Source: Raphanus sativus (taxonomy: Eukaryota > Streptophyta > Magnoliopsida > Brassicales > Brassicaceae). Taken from it: a stretch of DNA of 64,000 nt. Both the position numbers and the translations under genes were made by a program. Below are positions 11,520-22,953 of this stretch, piece after piece (position 1 is the first letter of the stretch; every line of letters begins with the position of its first letter). The DNA is taken from assembly GCF_000801105.2 (NCBI RefSeq), contig NC_079517.1:3224001-3288000 (forward strand), given 5' to 3'. The notes beneath the pieces were generated by a model. The model made no database searches and was not told the origin of the DNA. It saw only the letters and a list, made by a program, of their open reading frames with translations.

Positions 11520-11810
11520 GTGGAAGCCCCCTTGTTCGAGTGATTTGACTAAGAATTCATATAATGCTTCTACATCCAGAGGTCTGGGGTTCAAATCTTA
11601 GAAAATACCAAATTATGCAGATTATGGAGAAACGGGTTACAAGAGATCTTCAGTTTGTTGCAGGGCGTACCATCGAACATGGATCTCATAGGACGGCTCG
11701 GAGAGGTGCAGTCAGGCGTGTATTCTCACAAGATGGTAGAATTGTCGGCTGTATAATCGTCTTTATAATATTTTCATCATTGTAATAACATAATTAATCG
11801 ATAATAATTG
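11520..11810 (+). mobile_element. Possible tRNA-derived SINE
   Basis: A box-B-like motif GGGTTCAAATC lies near 11587 with an A-box-like TGTTCGAGTGATTTG about 50 bp upstream, the spacing of a tRNA-type pol III promoter. A ~200-bp unrelated body ending in T/A-rich sequence follows. I could not fix a clean target-site duplication. The 73-residue frame inside (11564-11785) is not a convincing gene. A genuine tRNA is excluded because no cloverleaf with paired acceptor arms can be drawn. Confidence 0.4.
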
Positions 11811-12325
11811 ATCAAGACGAACAAAATAATAATGCTTGTTGAATAAATGATGACGAATTGTCCTCATTTTGATTTTCTAGCTCATCCACCCACCATATGA
11901 AATTAATCCTTAAAATTTCAAGTTATTACAATAAAATCATTCATTTAGTCAGTACACTTTTAAAAAAATATATTATTATTTTTACATTAGTTTATTCTCC
12001 ATTGTAAACAACTCCATTCATACATATTAGGGGTTTAAAATCTGTTACTTGTTAGGTTAGTTAGTAGTATGGTCTAGTAATCATATACAATACTAAAAGG
12101 CAAATATAAGCACCAAAGAAGCTATCCACGTCAGTTGATTTAATCAACCAATGGGAAGATTTTTTTTTCCACGTCAGACATGTTTGCTTTCGGTTGGGCT
12201 TTATTTGTTTTTTACGTCCGTTGCGTGTTATTGTCTAAGCCCATTAGTCAAAGAAACGAAGCACAGATACCATCGCCGTTTCGAGCTAGCGTTTCCCCTT
12301 TCTTCAATCCCTGATTTCATAGATC

Positions 12326-12365
12326 GACCATGAAACTTTTTTTTTTTGTAACTTGACCATGAAAC
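12326..12365 (-). repeat. Micro-insertion of 18 bp, 11-bp direct repeats, poly(A) on minus strand
   Basis: GACCATGAAAC occurs at 12326-12336 and 12355-12365. Read on minus, the insert is AAGTTAC followed by A's, the same GTTAC-poly(A) tip as the insertion at 11470-11496. Confidence 0.68.
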
Positions 12366-12734
12366 CTTTGCTCTTCCTCTTCTCTGTTCCGTTTCACGAT
12401 CTGATCGACGAGCATTCAAGACAACCTCCACTTCGTTTCACCCTTTATTCTCATTTATGGATTCTCTTAGGATTTCTCCTTCTGATTTTTCATATAAAAC
12501 ATATGATCACAGTTTTTTTCCGATCCAACTTCGTTCTATATTCTCTCTACCACAGTGGATGATTTTGGTTACGTTTGTTGATTTGGTTTTTGTTTGTTGA
12601 TGTAAGATGATTTGGATATATTTTATTAATTTAGAAATCTTGAATTTAGATGATTTTGATTTAGTTTTGGTTTTGTTTTTGTTTTTGTTTTTATGTTAGA
12701 TGATTTTGGTTGTATACTGATATAGAAAGCTTTG

Positions 12735-13555
12735 GATGATATTGGTTTTGTTTATTGATTCTGTTTTCGTTTGTTACTGCTTTTGTTTATTCAGAACTTA
12801 ATTTATATTCGTGTCAAAATCTTTGGGTCTCTCTTTTGCAGAATGAACTTTCATGGAGAGAGATGAGAAAATAATCGTTGCCCAAAAAAAAAAGAGAAAA
12901 TAATCTTCCGGTTTGAATCCAAGTGAGAAACACTTTTTTTCTTTTTGGTGTATGATTGTTCCGTTTCTCGGATTTGTTTTTCAGCTTTGTCCGAATTTTC
13001 TTCCGTTGCGGATAGTAGGTTTATCTTTGCTTTTCCTTTAGAGGATCAATCTAATTTCTTTTGATTTGAGGGGTTTTTCTCTGTAAGTTAGTTATGCTTA
13101 GATCCTTGATTTAGAAACGAAACAATCTCTGTTTGATTAAAATCTTTTAGACAGAGTCTCCTTGCAAGTCAAGTGTCTGTGTTTTTTGGATTTTACTTTA
13201 GTGAAGATAAACAGAATCAGATAAGTTGAAGCTTTGTAGAAGGTGTTTCAACAAGGTATTGTGTCTTTTCATCTGAAGCTTTCCACTGTTTTCACAGCTA
13301 CCGAACCGATGAACTCTTCAGATCGACGGCGACCGTATGAAGGAAGAGCTTGCAAGCAGATTCAAGCAAAACGAGATTGGAGAATGATGATGCTCAACCG
13401 CCATGCTTTCCGGTGAACAAATCACGGTCTCTGTTTCACAATGATTTTGGTTTTGTTTATTGTTTTTGTTTTTGTTTGTTACTCTTTTTATTTATTCAGA
13501 ACTTAATTTATCGTTTCGTATCAAAATATTTGCGTCTCCCTTCTGCAGAATGGAA
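12735..13555 (+). repeat. Direct duplication inside the Helitron
   Basis: A ~115-bp block at about 12735-12850 (TTGGTTTTGTTTATTG through to TTTGCAGAATG) recurs at about 13438-13555 with moderate divergence. Both copies end in a CAG preceding AATG, so they look like duplicated intron/exon-boundary sequence. Confidence 0.65.
12865..12905 (+). repeat. Micro-insertion of 17 bp ending in poly(A), 12-bp direct repeats
   Basis: GAGAAAATAATC occurs at 12865-12876 and 12894-12905. The insert is GTTGCCC followed by ten A's. Confidence 0.7.
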
Positions 13556-15168
13556 CTAACCTTTTTAATCAGCTTCTGATGATGAAATGTGGAAGCCAAG
13601 TTCAACGTGGTAGAAGCCTAGGACATCACTCCCAAAAACTTGAATACTTTGAGGTGAAGCATTTGTCTTTGTCATTCTCTTGGTTATATCCATTGGATAC
13701 TTTGGAGGAATCAAACTAAACGCCTTACTCTACAGGCTGTTGAAGGGGTTCTAAAGATCAAGGACAGATACAATCCTGCAACGTGAATGCTTGGAGATGG
13801 ACATTCACATTGAAGTACCTTATTGCACAAAAATATTAATTTTATAATTATTGCACGATGTCAACTAAATAAAATTTATAAAATCAGTGTATTTGCAAAA
13901 ATAACTAAAACACATAATATAATTCACAATATTATGAAGTTAGAGAAGAAAATAAAATTTTCCCAAAAAAATAAGAACAAAAGTAATGTACATTTTTATT
14001 TTTTCATGTACCATAACTTAACGATGAAGCAAACAAAAATTAGGAAATTTACCATATAATTTAACAAAATGATAGAAAAGAGCATCCACAAATTAACTTA
14101 TAACTAAAACAGTGATTATAAAAAAAATTAGAAAAAATAATTAGGAAAATGAATCAATAACATTTATTTTGAAAATTAAAGTTCTTTACTCAGATAACAT
14201 AGTTTATGTGACTTTCCATTATAATGAATACAAACAATTCAAGCAACACATGAATATTAATTTTATTATTTTTGTGAAATATATTAATAAAATATCTAAT
14301 ATTACATATATAATACTATAATTAATTATACATTTAACTCAAATAATTTTTAACAATAATCTATTGTAAAATTTAGTAAATTTATAATCAAAACAATGAA
14401 TTTTAAGAAAATAAAATTTAAAAGTTATATTACGAAAAGTAATCAGTAACATTTTTTGCCAACTAATCAGTGACATTTATTTCAAAAATCATAATCATTT
14501 ATATAAAACGATGGTTTACTTTATTTTCAAATATAATAAATATAAAAAGTTATATCAAACATGTATATCTTATTATCTTGGTCAAATATATTAATTAATT
14601 ATCTAATATTACATAAATAATATTATAATTAATTATACATTTTAACTCAAACAAAATTTTTACAATAATCTACTGTAAAACTAAATTTAGTAAAAACATA
14701 AAATAATCCACTAAAGCATATTAAAATTGAAAAAAAAATATGTGAATTATTTTACAAGTTTTTTTCTACTAACAAAAATGAAAAAGAAAAAGAAAAATCT
14801 CACAGATTTCTTATGGTCGGTCATCCAACTCCAAAAAATCACAAGAAATGATGCAGTGACACATCCAATTTTTAATATATAATTAAAGGATACATTATTT
14901 AACAAAAGAAAATCAGTTAAGCTTTTAACAAGAAAAAAGAAAATCATATTTTAATAAATAACAAGTAATATATTTATTTTGAAAACTCATAACTAATTTT
15001 TCAGATAACGTGGTTTTTATTTCTTATCGAATTATTGTTATCGGCTTCTTATGTTTGATTCTATATCTAGGCACACATGTTCGTGCTGTTCTATTTATAA
15101 GAGATTTTAACCTTAGAACAACCAACAGGATAGACCTCGTCGAAGCTTTGATCGATCTACGAGCATAA

Positions 15169-15345
15169 GTGAGAGAACCCATTCCGGAGGATGCTGAGAA
15201 AGTGTGCTCCATCTGCTATGGCAGATTCAATGGGACGAGGGTTGTAAACTCACTGAGGTGTAACCACATATATCATCATCTATGCATCGTCGAGTGGTTT
15301 CACCATAACCTATGTTGTCCCACATGTCGTGACACAGATTTCTAA
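15169..15345 (+). pseudogene. RING-H2 zinc-finger gene fragment carried by the Helitron
   Basis: An open stretch of 58 codons running from just after an in-frame TAA to a TAA stop. It holds a complete RING-H2 ligand set: C-S-I-C, then C-N-H, H-x2-H-x2-C, V-E-W-F and C-P-T-C. RING-H2 proteins are E3 ubiquitin ligases. There is no start codon in frame and nothing upstream resembles the rest of such a protein, so this is probably an exon captured by the Helitron. All eight ligands survive, which suggests recent capture or selection. A remote possibility is an unseen upstream exon. Confidence 0.75.
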
Positions 15346-15994
15346 ACTGAAATTTTTCTCCTTAACATTATCCATATTATGTTATCATAACTCCTTAATT
15401 AAGAATGTTTTTTTCGCAATTGCCAGTTACGTTTGTTCTATCGACTTCGACAGTTAATACATTTATGATCTAGAAAATATATACTTTCAAAATTACTTGA
15501 TAAAAAAGTAATTATCAATACATATATGTACCTTTTAAGATATATATTACAGAATACTTAGTAATAAGTAAGCAAAAACGACTTTTTCAACAAAAAAAAA
15601 ACTCAGAACACATCATCTTTTAAAACTAATTACCAAAATTATATATACAGAAATTTACACTTTATGAATTTTGCCACAATTATGTATATGTAACACTACA
15701 GCTTCAGCTTCTGTTCTTCAGATACTTGGTCTCTTTCTTCCATCATTTATGACTCCTTAGAGGTTATTGTTCTTCAGATATTTGGTCTCTTTTTCCTTTG
15801 GTTTTTCATTCCCACAAAACTTCGTACTTGGATTTATTTAGATTTAAAAAAATTATATCGTTAGATTGTTTTTGAAAAGTATTTGATCCTAAATGATCCC
15901 ATCGTTTAATACACAATGTTCACATAAAATAAAATTCAATAGTGTCAATTGAACATCAACCATTTTCCGCGCGTAGCGCGGACATCGGATCTAG

Positions 15995-17231
15995 TAATAA
16001 AATAATGTGTGCATTAAACGGGAAGAGGATGCGTGAGTAATGAAGATACCCCTAGTAGCTCAAGTGTTCAAGTAACCTTTTGACTAAAGTGGAAGGCTTT
16101 GCGTGAAAAACAATCTGTAACCGTCAACTGTGACTTAACTATAAAAATTTTAAAAGAAGAATTGAAACGTAAAAACTAAAAGGGTTTCCTCGTGCCAAAA
16201 GAGAGAAAAAATGAGGCAAAGAATCAGATGATTACAAACTCATATATTTCTACATCTCTGATGAAGTCATTTGAGCCATTGGGTGCGAAGAAGTTGCCCA
16301 ATTTGAAACCTTAAACCCTTTATTGTTTGAGGTTGAGGTTTCACATGGGCCTGCCCCATCTCACCATTACAATTGGGCTTTTGAAGAGTGGAATCTATTA
16401 AACGTTGTAAGGATCTTGCTTTGGGCTTAACATGGGAGAATAGTTCGGCCTTCTTCAAATGTAATGCCCATATTTACCGGACCGCCTCCAACCACATTGT
16501 AATCCGCCGCTACCCCAATGAGAACCATCTTAGTAAGTGATGAAATAGATTCTTCTGGGGAAAACAAGTCTTGCTGGGAGTAGAAGTTAACTATTCACTT
16601 GTTAATACGTGATTTAGCAGCACAAGACCACTTTAAAGAAGCTTTACCAATCTGACAATGAAGTAGACCGTTTTCTAAAGTTGTGTGCGGTAACAAGTTT
16701 TGAACATTGACAATCACATACAATAGTCTTATGATATGTTACGTTTCAACCATGATGTTGTCTTTTGTAGAATACATATTACCAAGTCGCCATACAAAGA
16801 CGATCAAGTTCACAGGGAAAGGAAATCATATAGAAGAGAGCCACGGTCGTAAGCATACACAATACCCAATAAACACACTAAGTGTATTTACAATCAAATA
16901 CATAGCATAACAACAGAGTTTGTCATTCACAACATTGACACACAATAGAGTCAAAACGCTTACTACCCGTTTCAGCCATTTCGACTTTACATAAATTACA
17001 TTAGCCCTTACATTATATCTAAATCATATTGATCATCAGCACTCCCGCGATGATCACAACAAACCTTAAAAAACCGAAAGCGAGATGTTACTGCTGATCC
17101 TAAAGAGATTTTCGGATACTTTAAGAAGCAGCATCATCAATCACTTCTGTTCAAAGACAACAAACTGAAATCATCAATAGAGAAACCAAATACCTATCTC
17201 TTATTGAGGTTTCTTGATTTAAATCTCTCTC
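15995..17231. other. Intergenic, downstream flank of the glutaredoxin-like gene
   Basis: No gene supported. The last ~200 bases before 17232 are probably the 3' UTR of the minus-strand gene. Confidence 0.45.
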
Positions 17232-18056
17232 TTAAGAAGAGCAATCAGGACAACGTATCAACCCATTCTCATTACACTCAGGACACCTCTTGTGCCTATC
17301 TTCATCCTCATCATACAGCTTCTTACTCCCACTACAATTCGAACACGGAATAAACCTAGCGTCCCCACAGCAACGACACACAAACCCCGGCTCCCTCACG
17401 GGGAACAGCTTAAGTATCTTCGCCAGCTCACCAATCTCAAACAAACTCTTGACCACGTCAGCACCACCGACATGCTTCCCCATGATGAAAACCTGAGGCA
17501 GCGACACGCTCCTCTTCCTCTCCCCCATGGCGATCTGAAGCTCCTTCTTGTAAGCAGCGTCCATTGAGACGTCCCGCTCGTCGATCCAAACCCTAAACCC
17601 TCTGAAGATCATCCTCACGGAGTAGCAATCCTCGTACGTCCGCCTGATCCCTCTCAGGCTGGTGAAGTACACCACGATCCTGTCCTCCGTCCCCGGGAGA
17701 CGGATCACGGAGTTGTTTAGGCTGAGGAACGGGGATAACCGCGATTCGGATAAAACCGATTTGCTTGGTTTCTGCTGCTTCTCGGGTGGTGGCGTTGAGG
17801 TAGGTTTGGGGGAGGATTTGGAGACTTCGAATAGTCTGCAGAGGTTCTTGACTTTGCCTTTGAGAGAGGAGGTTTCGACGACGGGGTTGTAGAATTTGGT
17901 TATGGAGGTGGTTCGGTTCAGGGAAGGGTTCAGGGTACTGTGAGATTTGGGGGTTGAATCGGTTGGTCTGTGGCCGTGGATTGTGAGCGATCTGTTGAAG
18001 AAGAAGGAGGAGGAGGAGGACGGTTTCGTCTTCTCTGCGTGTTTATCTAATCCCGC
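17232..18056 (-). CDS. Glutaredoxin-like protein with C-terminal CxxC zinc-binding repeats (AT5G13810 type)
   Basis: Single-exon gene, 274 residues from ATG at 18056 (MAGLDKH). An in-frame ATG five codons earlier (18071, MHSSMAG) is also possible. Residues ~1-125 are a low-complexity Ser/Thr/Pro-rich leader. A glutaredoxin fold follows: VVYFTSLRGIRRTYEDC, then SLPQVFIMGKHVGGADVV with the cis-Pro and GG glutathione-binding features. The normal CxxC/S active site is replaced by L-R-G-I, as in this plant glutaredoxin-like class, so disulfide reductase activity is doubtful. The C-terminus has four CxxC pairs (CRCC, CSNC, CPEC, CPDC), a DnaJ-like zinc-binding module. Biological role unknown; position matches AT5G13810. 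Confidence 0.9.
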   Translation of the reverse strand, partial: AGLDKHAEKTKPSSSSSFFFNRSLTIHGHRPTDSTPKSHSTLNPSLNRTTSITKFYNPVVETSSLKGKVKNLCRLFEVSKSSPKPTSTPPPEKQQKPSKSVLSESRLSPFLSLNNSVIRLPGTEDRIVVYFTSLRGIRRTYEDCYSVRMIFRGFRVWIDERDVSMDAAYKKELQIAMGERKRSVSLPQVFIMGKHVGGADVVKSLFEIGELAKILKLFPVREPGFVCRCCGDARFIPCSNCSGSKKLYDEDEDRHKRCPECNENGLIRCPDCSS

Positions 18057-18071
18057 CATCGAGCTATGCAA

Positions 18072-18648
18072 TCACAGAAACACTTTTTGAGGCGGCGGCG
18101 GCGGCTGTTGTTGTTGGCGAAACCTAGGACTAGTCAACGGAATTCAAAACCCTAGGATCAATACTTTTTAAACAAAAGAGACGGGACGGGACGACCTAAA
18201 GAGAAAATAAGATAAGAGAAGAATCGACTCACCGATGAATCAGCTTCTCTGCCTAGATATATGACAATCGGGACTCTGTTTTACAAGCTGAGAAGATCTC
18301 TCACCTATGATCAAACAAGACGATGATTCTGGATTTTACCTTTTCCTTTGAGTTGATTTCTTGGGGGAGAGAAAATGTGGATGAGGAGAGCTCCCAATTT
18401 GCTTCTTTTTTTTTTTAGCTTTGTTGCAAAGCAAATGATTATTCTGTTTTTTCTTTCCCTGTCAAATTATAAATGCTTTTCAGAGTTTATCGCTATGCCT
18501 TTTTTAAAGGCTCTGATAATTTTTTTTTTTTTTATAATTCGATGCACCCAAGAGGAGGAGGAAGAAAGTGAAATAAAATACAATAAAATGAATTTGCGAG
18601 GAAAATGTCGTTTACTCGTAAAACGCGGTTGGTGTATTAAAATTCTTA
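18072..18648. other. Promoter/5' region of the glutaredoxin-like gene
   Basis: Holds the leader of the minus-strand gene, including a GGC/GTT triplet run at about 18091-18117, then T-rich and AT-rich DNA up to the Helitron end. No exon supported. Confidence 0.5.
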
Positions 18649-19987
18649 CTAGATTTTGACCCGCCCTTAAAAGGGCGGGTATATTTTTTGTTTTAAATAT
18701 AATTTTTGATATTTTTTTCTTTCTGATTATATTTTTATTTTTCTATAATCATATATATATATAATTTTAATCAAAATATATTATATTTAATAATATTAAT
18801 TTAAAAATTGATCTGGTATACACAAAGTTAAAGATGGGTTGCGGGTCAAACTCGTCCCGCTGACCCGCCAACCGCAAACAAATAATTTTGTTTTGGCTAA
18901 AAAATATGACCCGCACAACCCGCAAACAAATAACTTTGTACCCGCATCCGTTCCGCTTAATTTTGTAGTTATCGGCGGGTTATATACATATTTTAAAAAT
19001 CACTATTTAATTTAATTACTATAAAAGTATATTTACAATACAAATTTTATACATGATTTAAATTTTAAATTATTATTTTCAAATTCTTGTATTTAAAAAA
19101 ATATTTTTTTAATTTTTTTTTCTAATATTTTACGGGTCGACGGGTTACCACGATCCAAAATCCACCAATCCATACTCATCCCATATAAAAACTAATAACC
19201 AATATCGGTCCAACAACTTTTTCAAATAGTTGGACCAAAAATAATTAGTTAGTGAAAAGGTCTAACAACTTTTTTAAATAGATATAGTTTGTTTAGATAC
19301 AAATTTGAAAGAAAATGAATCAATTTTCAAAATTTTGTTAGATTGTTTGTGTAGATATTTGAAGAATTAATTTTTTTAAGTTAATATTCGAAATTTAATT
19401 TATGTAGTTTTATAATATACTTTCAGAATCAGCGGCGGGTATACTATTTTAAACTAAATAAAATATTTTAACTTAATTTAGTTTTGTTTTTGTATAATTA
19501 TTGAAATAGACTTACAATGCATGTTTCATATTGTTATGATGATTTACCCATGTTTGAACGTTAAACCTTTAATAATTCTACCACTCGTGGTTGGGCTGGG
19601 TTTCTTAACATTTAGACCCAAAAAGACTCATAGTTGGGATTAATAAGTGATGTGTTGATAAAAAAACGTTTTAATAAAATGAAGTGTATCATGTGGTACA
19701 ATATTATTTTCGTGTACCAAATTCTGTGATCTAATAAATAAAATATATATGTGCTATAATCAAATCGTGTACAAAAAGATATGGGCATAATTAATAAATA
19801 AAAATATTGACTAATTAAATGATTGTTTGAGAAATATAAGGTAACTAATTGTTAGTTGAATTTAATGTAACACTAAAATATTATTAGTCAATATGAAACA
19901 TGCATTGCAAGACCAAAAAAAGGAAGGAGTCCAAAACAACTTTCATAGGTAGATTTATTTAAACTCCTCCTCTTTTAATAAAATAGA
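18649..19987 (-). mobile_element. Non-autonomous Helitron, 1.34 kb, minus strand
   Basis: On minus the 3' end reads hairpin ACCCGCCCTT/AAGGGCGGGT (18659-18680), a short A-rich spacer, then CTAG ending at 18649, followed by host T. The 5' end reads TCTATTTTATTAAAAGAGG from 19987, directly after host A, a canonical Brassicaceae Helitron start. No protein is encoded. The interior has scattered GCGGGT motifs in otherwise AT-rich sequence. It sits between the glutaredoxin-like gene and the AGL15 promoter. Confidence 0.8.
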
Positions 19988-20681
19988 TATGTTTTTTTCA
20001 CATGGTTGTATGTTATTACACAAGCTAATAAGTTGAGCTAATTTATCAATTTAAATGGGCTTTAATTAGGCCTAATATATCCTTTACTGTTTGGTTTACT
20101 GTAGCAAGCAAGAAAAAAAAAGGAGACAAGGAAGAACCGTGAGGCGAGTTTCTGGTCTTGTCTTGTCTTTCCATCTCTCTTCTTGTTCTTTTTTTTTTTT
20201 TGAACAACTATTGAATTGCTTCGAGATAGACACTCAAGTTTCAAAACGAAAGGTAAAGGGGCCTACTTGTGTCGTTTCTCTATCTTTTAAAAACAGAGAT
20301 GGAGAGAAAAGAGAAGAAACACAACTTTAGTCAACAAAAGGAAACGTGGGTCCCTAGTAGAACTGGCAAACCCTCCAAATGTGGCAAAAAGGTATCATGC
20401 AAATTCCCCAGTATAATTAAATATTTAAGAGAGAGGAGAAAGAGAGCACGCAGAACAGTGCCCATGCAACACACCAAACACTTTTAGTTTCTTTTCTTTT
20501 TTTCTTTCCTAGAAACAGAAAATATTCCATCTAAATTTAGCAATCTCTGTCTTCCCTTTATAGACTAGCTATAACCCAAAAAGGAATTGAAAGACAGAAG
20601 AAAGATTTAAACCTTGGCTTTCCTCTCTTCATATTCACATTTCTTGGGGAAAGGAGAAGAAGAAGAAGAAGAAGAAGAAGA
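19988..20681 (+). promoter_or_regulatory. AGL15 upstream region
   Basis: About 690 bp between the Helitron 5' end and the AGL15 ATG. A CT/T-rich run occurs near 20170-20205. The leader immediately before the ATG is a (GAA)n microsatellite at about 20656-20681. Individual transcription-factor sites cannot be assigned. Confidence 0.4.
20656..20681 (+). repeat. (GAA)n microsatellite abutting the AGL15 start codon
   Basis: About eight GAA/AGA triplets run directly into the ATG at 20682. It lies in the leader, so length changes would alter the 5' UTR only. Confidence 0.85.
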
Positions 20682-22437
20682 ATGGGTCGTGGAAAAATAG
20701 AGATCAAGAGGATCGAGAATGCAAATAGCAGGCAAGTTACTTTCTCCAAGAGGCGTGCTGGTTTGCTCAAGAAGGCTCATGAGCTCTCTGTTCTTTGCGA
20801 CTCTGAGGTTGCCGTCATTGTCTTCTCCAAGTCCGGCAAGCTCTTCGAGTTCTCAAGTACTAAGTGGTAATCATCATTTCTCCAGTCGATCTATTTTTTT
20901 TTTTGTATCTGCATGTCAGTGGTGAAATGAGTTCTTGCATGTTTTGTTTCCGATTCATTTTTACTTTCAAGAATTTTTCTGATTTAGCTTAAGAGAGTCA
21001 TACTTGAATTAATCCTCACATTTCGTTCTTGTAAACTTTGATTTCAGCATGAAGAAAACGCTTTTGAGGTACAGCAACTACAACCCTTCTTCAGATGCTC
21101 CTCTGATTAATTATAAACCAGAGGTTAGAAATTCTTCTGTCATATATGTTGATATTGTTTCTGTGTCTAGATTCATTTGTTCTGTCTTGATGCATCGGAA
21201 CCTGGTATGTTGTTTTAGAACCAGGAGGAGGATTGTACAGAGGTGGACCTTTTAAAGAGTGAGATCTCAAAGCTTCAAGAGAAACATTTGTATGGAACCT
21301 AATTAATCCCACTTGCATGTTACTTTACACTTACTAAATCACATACCTTTTTTGTGTGTTTATATGGTTTTATCTGTGTGTTTTTCAGACAAATGCAAGG
21401 TAAGGGCTTGAATGCTCTGTGCTTGAAAGAGCTGCAACACCTTGAACAACAACTAAATCTCTCGTTGATATCTGTGAGAGAGCGAAAGGTGAAAAAAAGA
21501 AACTAGTAGTTTCACTCGTCCCTCATTAATCCTCTTTCACAAAATGTATTTGCATTTTAACGGATAAAAGTTGTGTGATTTCAGGAACTATTGTTGACTA
21601 AACAACTTGAAGAATCACGGCTCAAGGTATTTTATTTCTTGAGTTATATGAAACACTTGCTTTTCCTGTTTTTTCTTCCAACTGGTCATGTAAGACTTAT
21701 AGGGTCACATGATTTTGATGAACCATTTTACAACTCATGTGCGCTCTTGGTGCCTACTATATATATATCCTTTGAGAAGTTCATGTTGTAACTAGCTATT
21801 GTGCAGTTTACTGATCATTGATCAAGAATTATTTTACTTCGCAGGAACAGCGGGCAGAGCTGGAAAACGAGACCTTACGTAGACAGGTGAATGAAAACCA
21901 TTCTTATATATCTTTTGTTGAAACAAAGATATTTCTTCATTGTTCGACTTATGTTATCTGCCATCTCTTGAAATAGGTTCAAGAACTCAGAAGTTTTCTC
22001 CCGTCCATCAACAAAAACTATGTTCCATCCTACATCAAATGCTTCGCTATAGATCCCAAAAACTCCCTTGTAAACAACTCTGGCTTGGACGACACTAACT
22101 ACAGACTCCAGAAGACCAATTCAGACACAACACTTCAATTGGGGTATTGTCTTCTTTTTTTTTAACTCTTTCTCTTGTCATTTGTTGCAAGATAGGAAAC
22201 CCTTTTTAGCTGATAAGCCTTTGTTTATCTTTTTCTTAGCACTAAAATAATTGCTAATTCTTGTGTGTATGTTCTGGAAGGTTGCCGGGAGAAGCACAGG
22301 CTAAAAGGAAGAGTGAAGGAAACAGAGAGAGCCCATCAAGTGATTCAGCAACAACGAGCACCACCAACTGCACAGAGGATCACCTGAAAACGAAAGCCAA
22401 TGGTTCTCCGTTTAGCCACAGAGAAATATGGGAGTGA
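20682..22437 (+). CDS. AGL15: MADS-box transcription factor AGL15
   Basis: Eight exons: 20682-20866, 21048-21123, 21219-21289, 21389-21488, 21585-21626, 21845-21886, 21977-22143 and 22281-22437; frame is kept, 279 residues. Type II MIKC MADS factor; in Arabidopsis AGL15 promotes somatic embryogenesis and delays flowering and floral abscission. The MADS domain (residues 1-60) begins [20 protein letters not shown] and has [22 protein letters not shown]-box coiled coil follows ([20 protein letters not shown] ... [20 protein letters not shown]). The C region holds [15 protein letters not shown], specific to AGL15, and an LQLGLPG EAR-like repression motif across the last junction. The tail ([21 protein letters not shown]) differs from the KRQRFSV ending I remember for Arabidopsis, so the 3' end may have drifted by a frame change. 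AGL18 is the nearest alternative. Confidence 0.93.
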
Positions 22438-22953
22438 AGCACATAATGTTTCCTCTGTAGCAAGTATCCCATCTATTTCAAAACCAATGTTACTAGAGAA
22501 GAATACAATGAATCTCATCTCCCATTCTAGTCTAACTCTAACCACACTCTCTGGCCCTTTTCTTCTGATTAACTTGCTATCTTGTCTCTCCAAAATCAGA
22601 AAAGATATAACTAGTTGAGAGTTTAATATCCATAATATTCACGATTTAACTATATAAACATCATAAGTAATACATGTATAGAATTGTAACACTTAAACTG
22701 GGGTGACAAAGATTTACACATGTACAATGGTAGTAAACTAATAGCAAATATTATTCCCAATTAGGAAGTTTTTCTAAAATTACGAAAATGCCCCGAAACT
22801 ATCAGCTAAAGTTTCAAAAAGGACCCCATATTTCTCCGTAATTAAAATCCATCTCCAGATTTAAAAAAAAACCCAAAACCATTAGACCCGAAACCCTAAT
22901 CCTCCCCTTTACGAGAGAATCGAATCGAGCAGCAGCAGCAGCAGCAAGCAGCG
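22438..22953. other. AGL15 3' flank and NAA10 promoter/leader
   Basis: Short open frame 22400-22618 is a shadow of, and readthrough beyond, the AGL15 last exon. The NAA10 leader ends in a (GCA)n run at 22930-22950. No further gene. Confidence 0.5.

Larger units (their letters stand above)
12081..15994 (+). mobile_element. Non-autonomous Helitron, 3.9 kb, with captured sequence
   Basis: The right end shows the Helitron 3' signature: a GC hairpin CCGCGC-GTA-GCGCGG at 15967-15981, about ten bases, then CTAG at 15991-15994 followed by host T. The left end starts TC directly after host A at 12080 and continues TCATATACAATACTAAAAGG, similar to Brassicaceae Helitron 5' ends. No Rep/helicase gene is present. 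The interior is AT-rich and contains a RING-H2 gene fragment, two internal direct duplications (12735-12850 with 13438-13555; about 14276-14410 with 14585-14710) and micro-insertion scars. The 5' boundary is less certain than the 3' end. Confidence 0.65.

Noticed and set aside
11575..11600. tRNA gene at the GGTTCAAATC motif
   Set aside because: No acceptor or anticodon stem can be paired around the motif.
11564..11785. 73-residue frame taken as a gene
   Set aside because: It falls within the SINE-like sequence; a box-B motif lies inside it.
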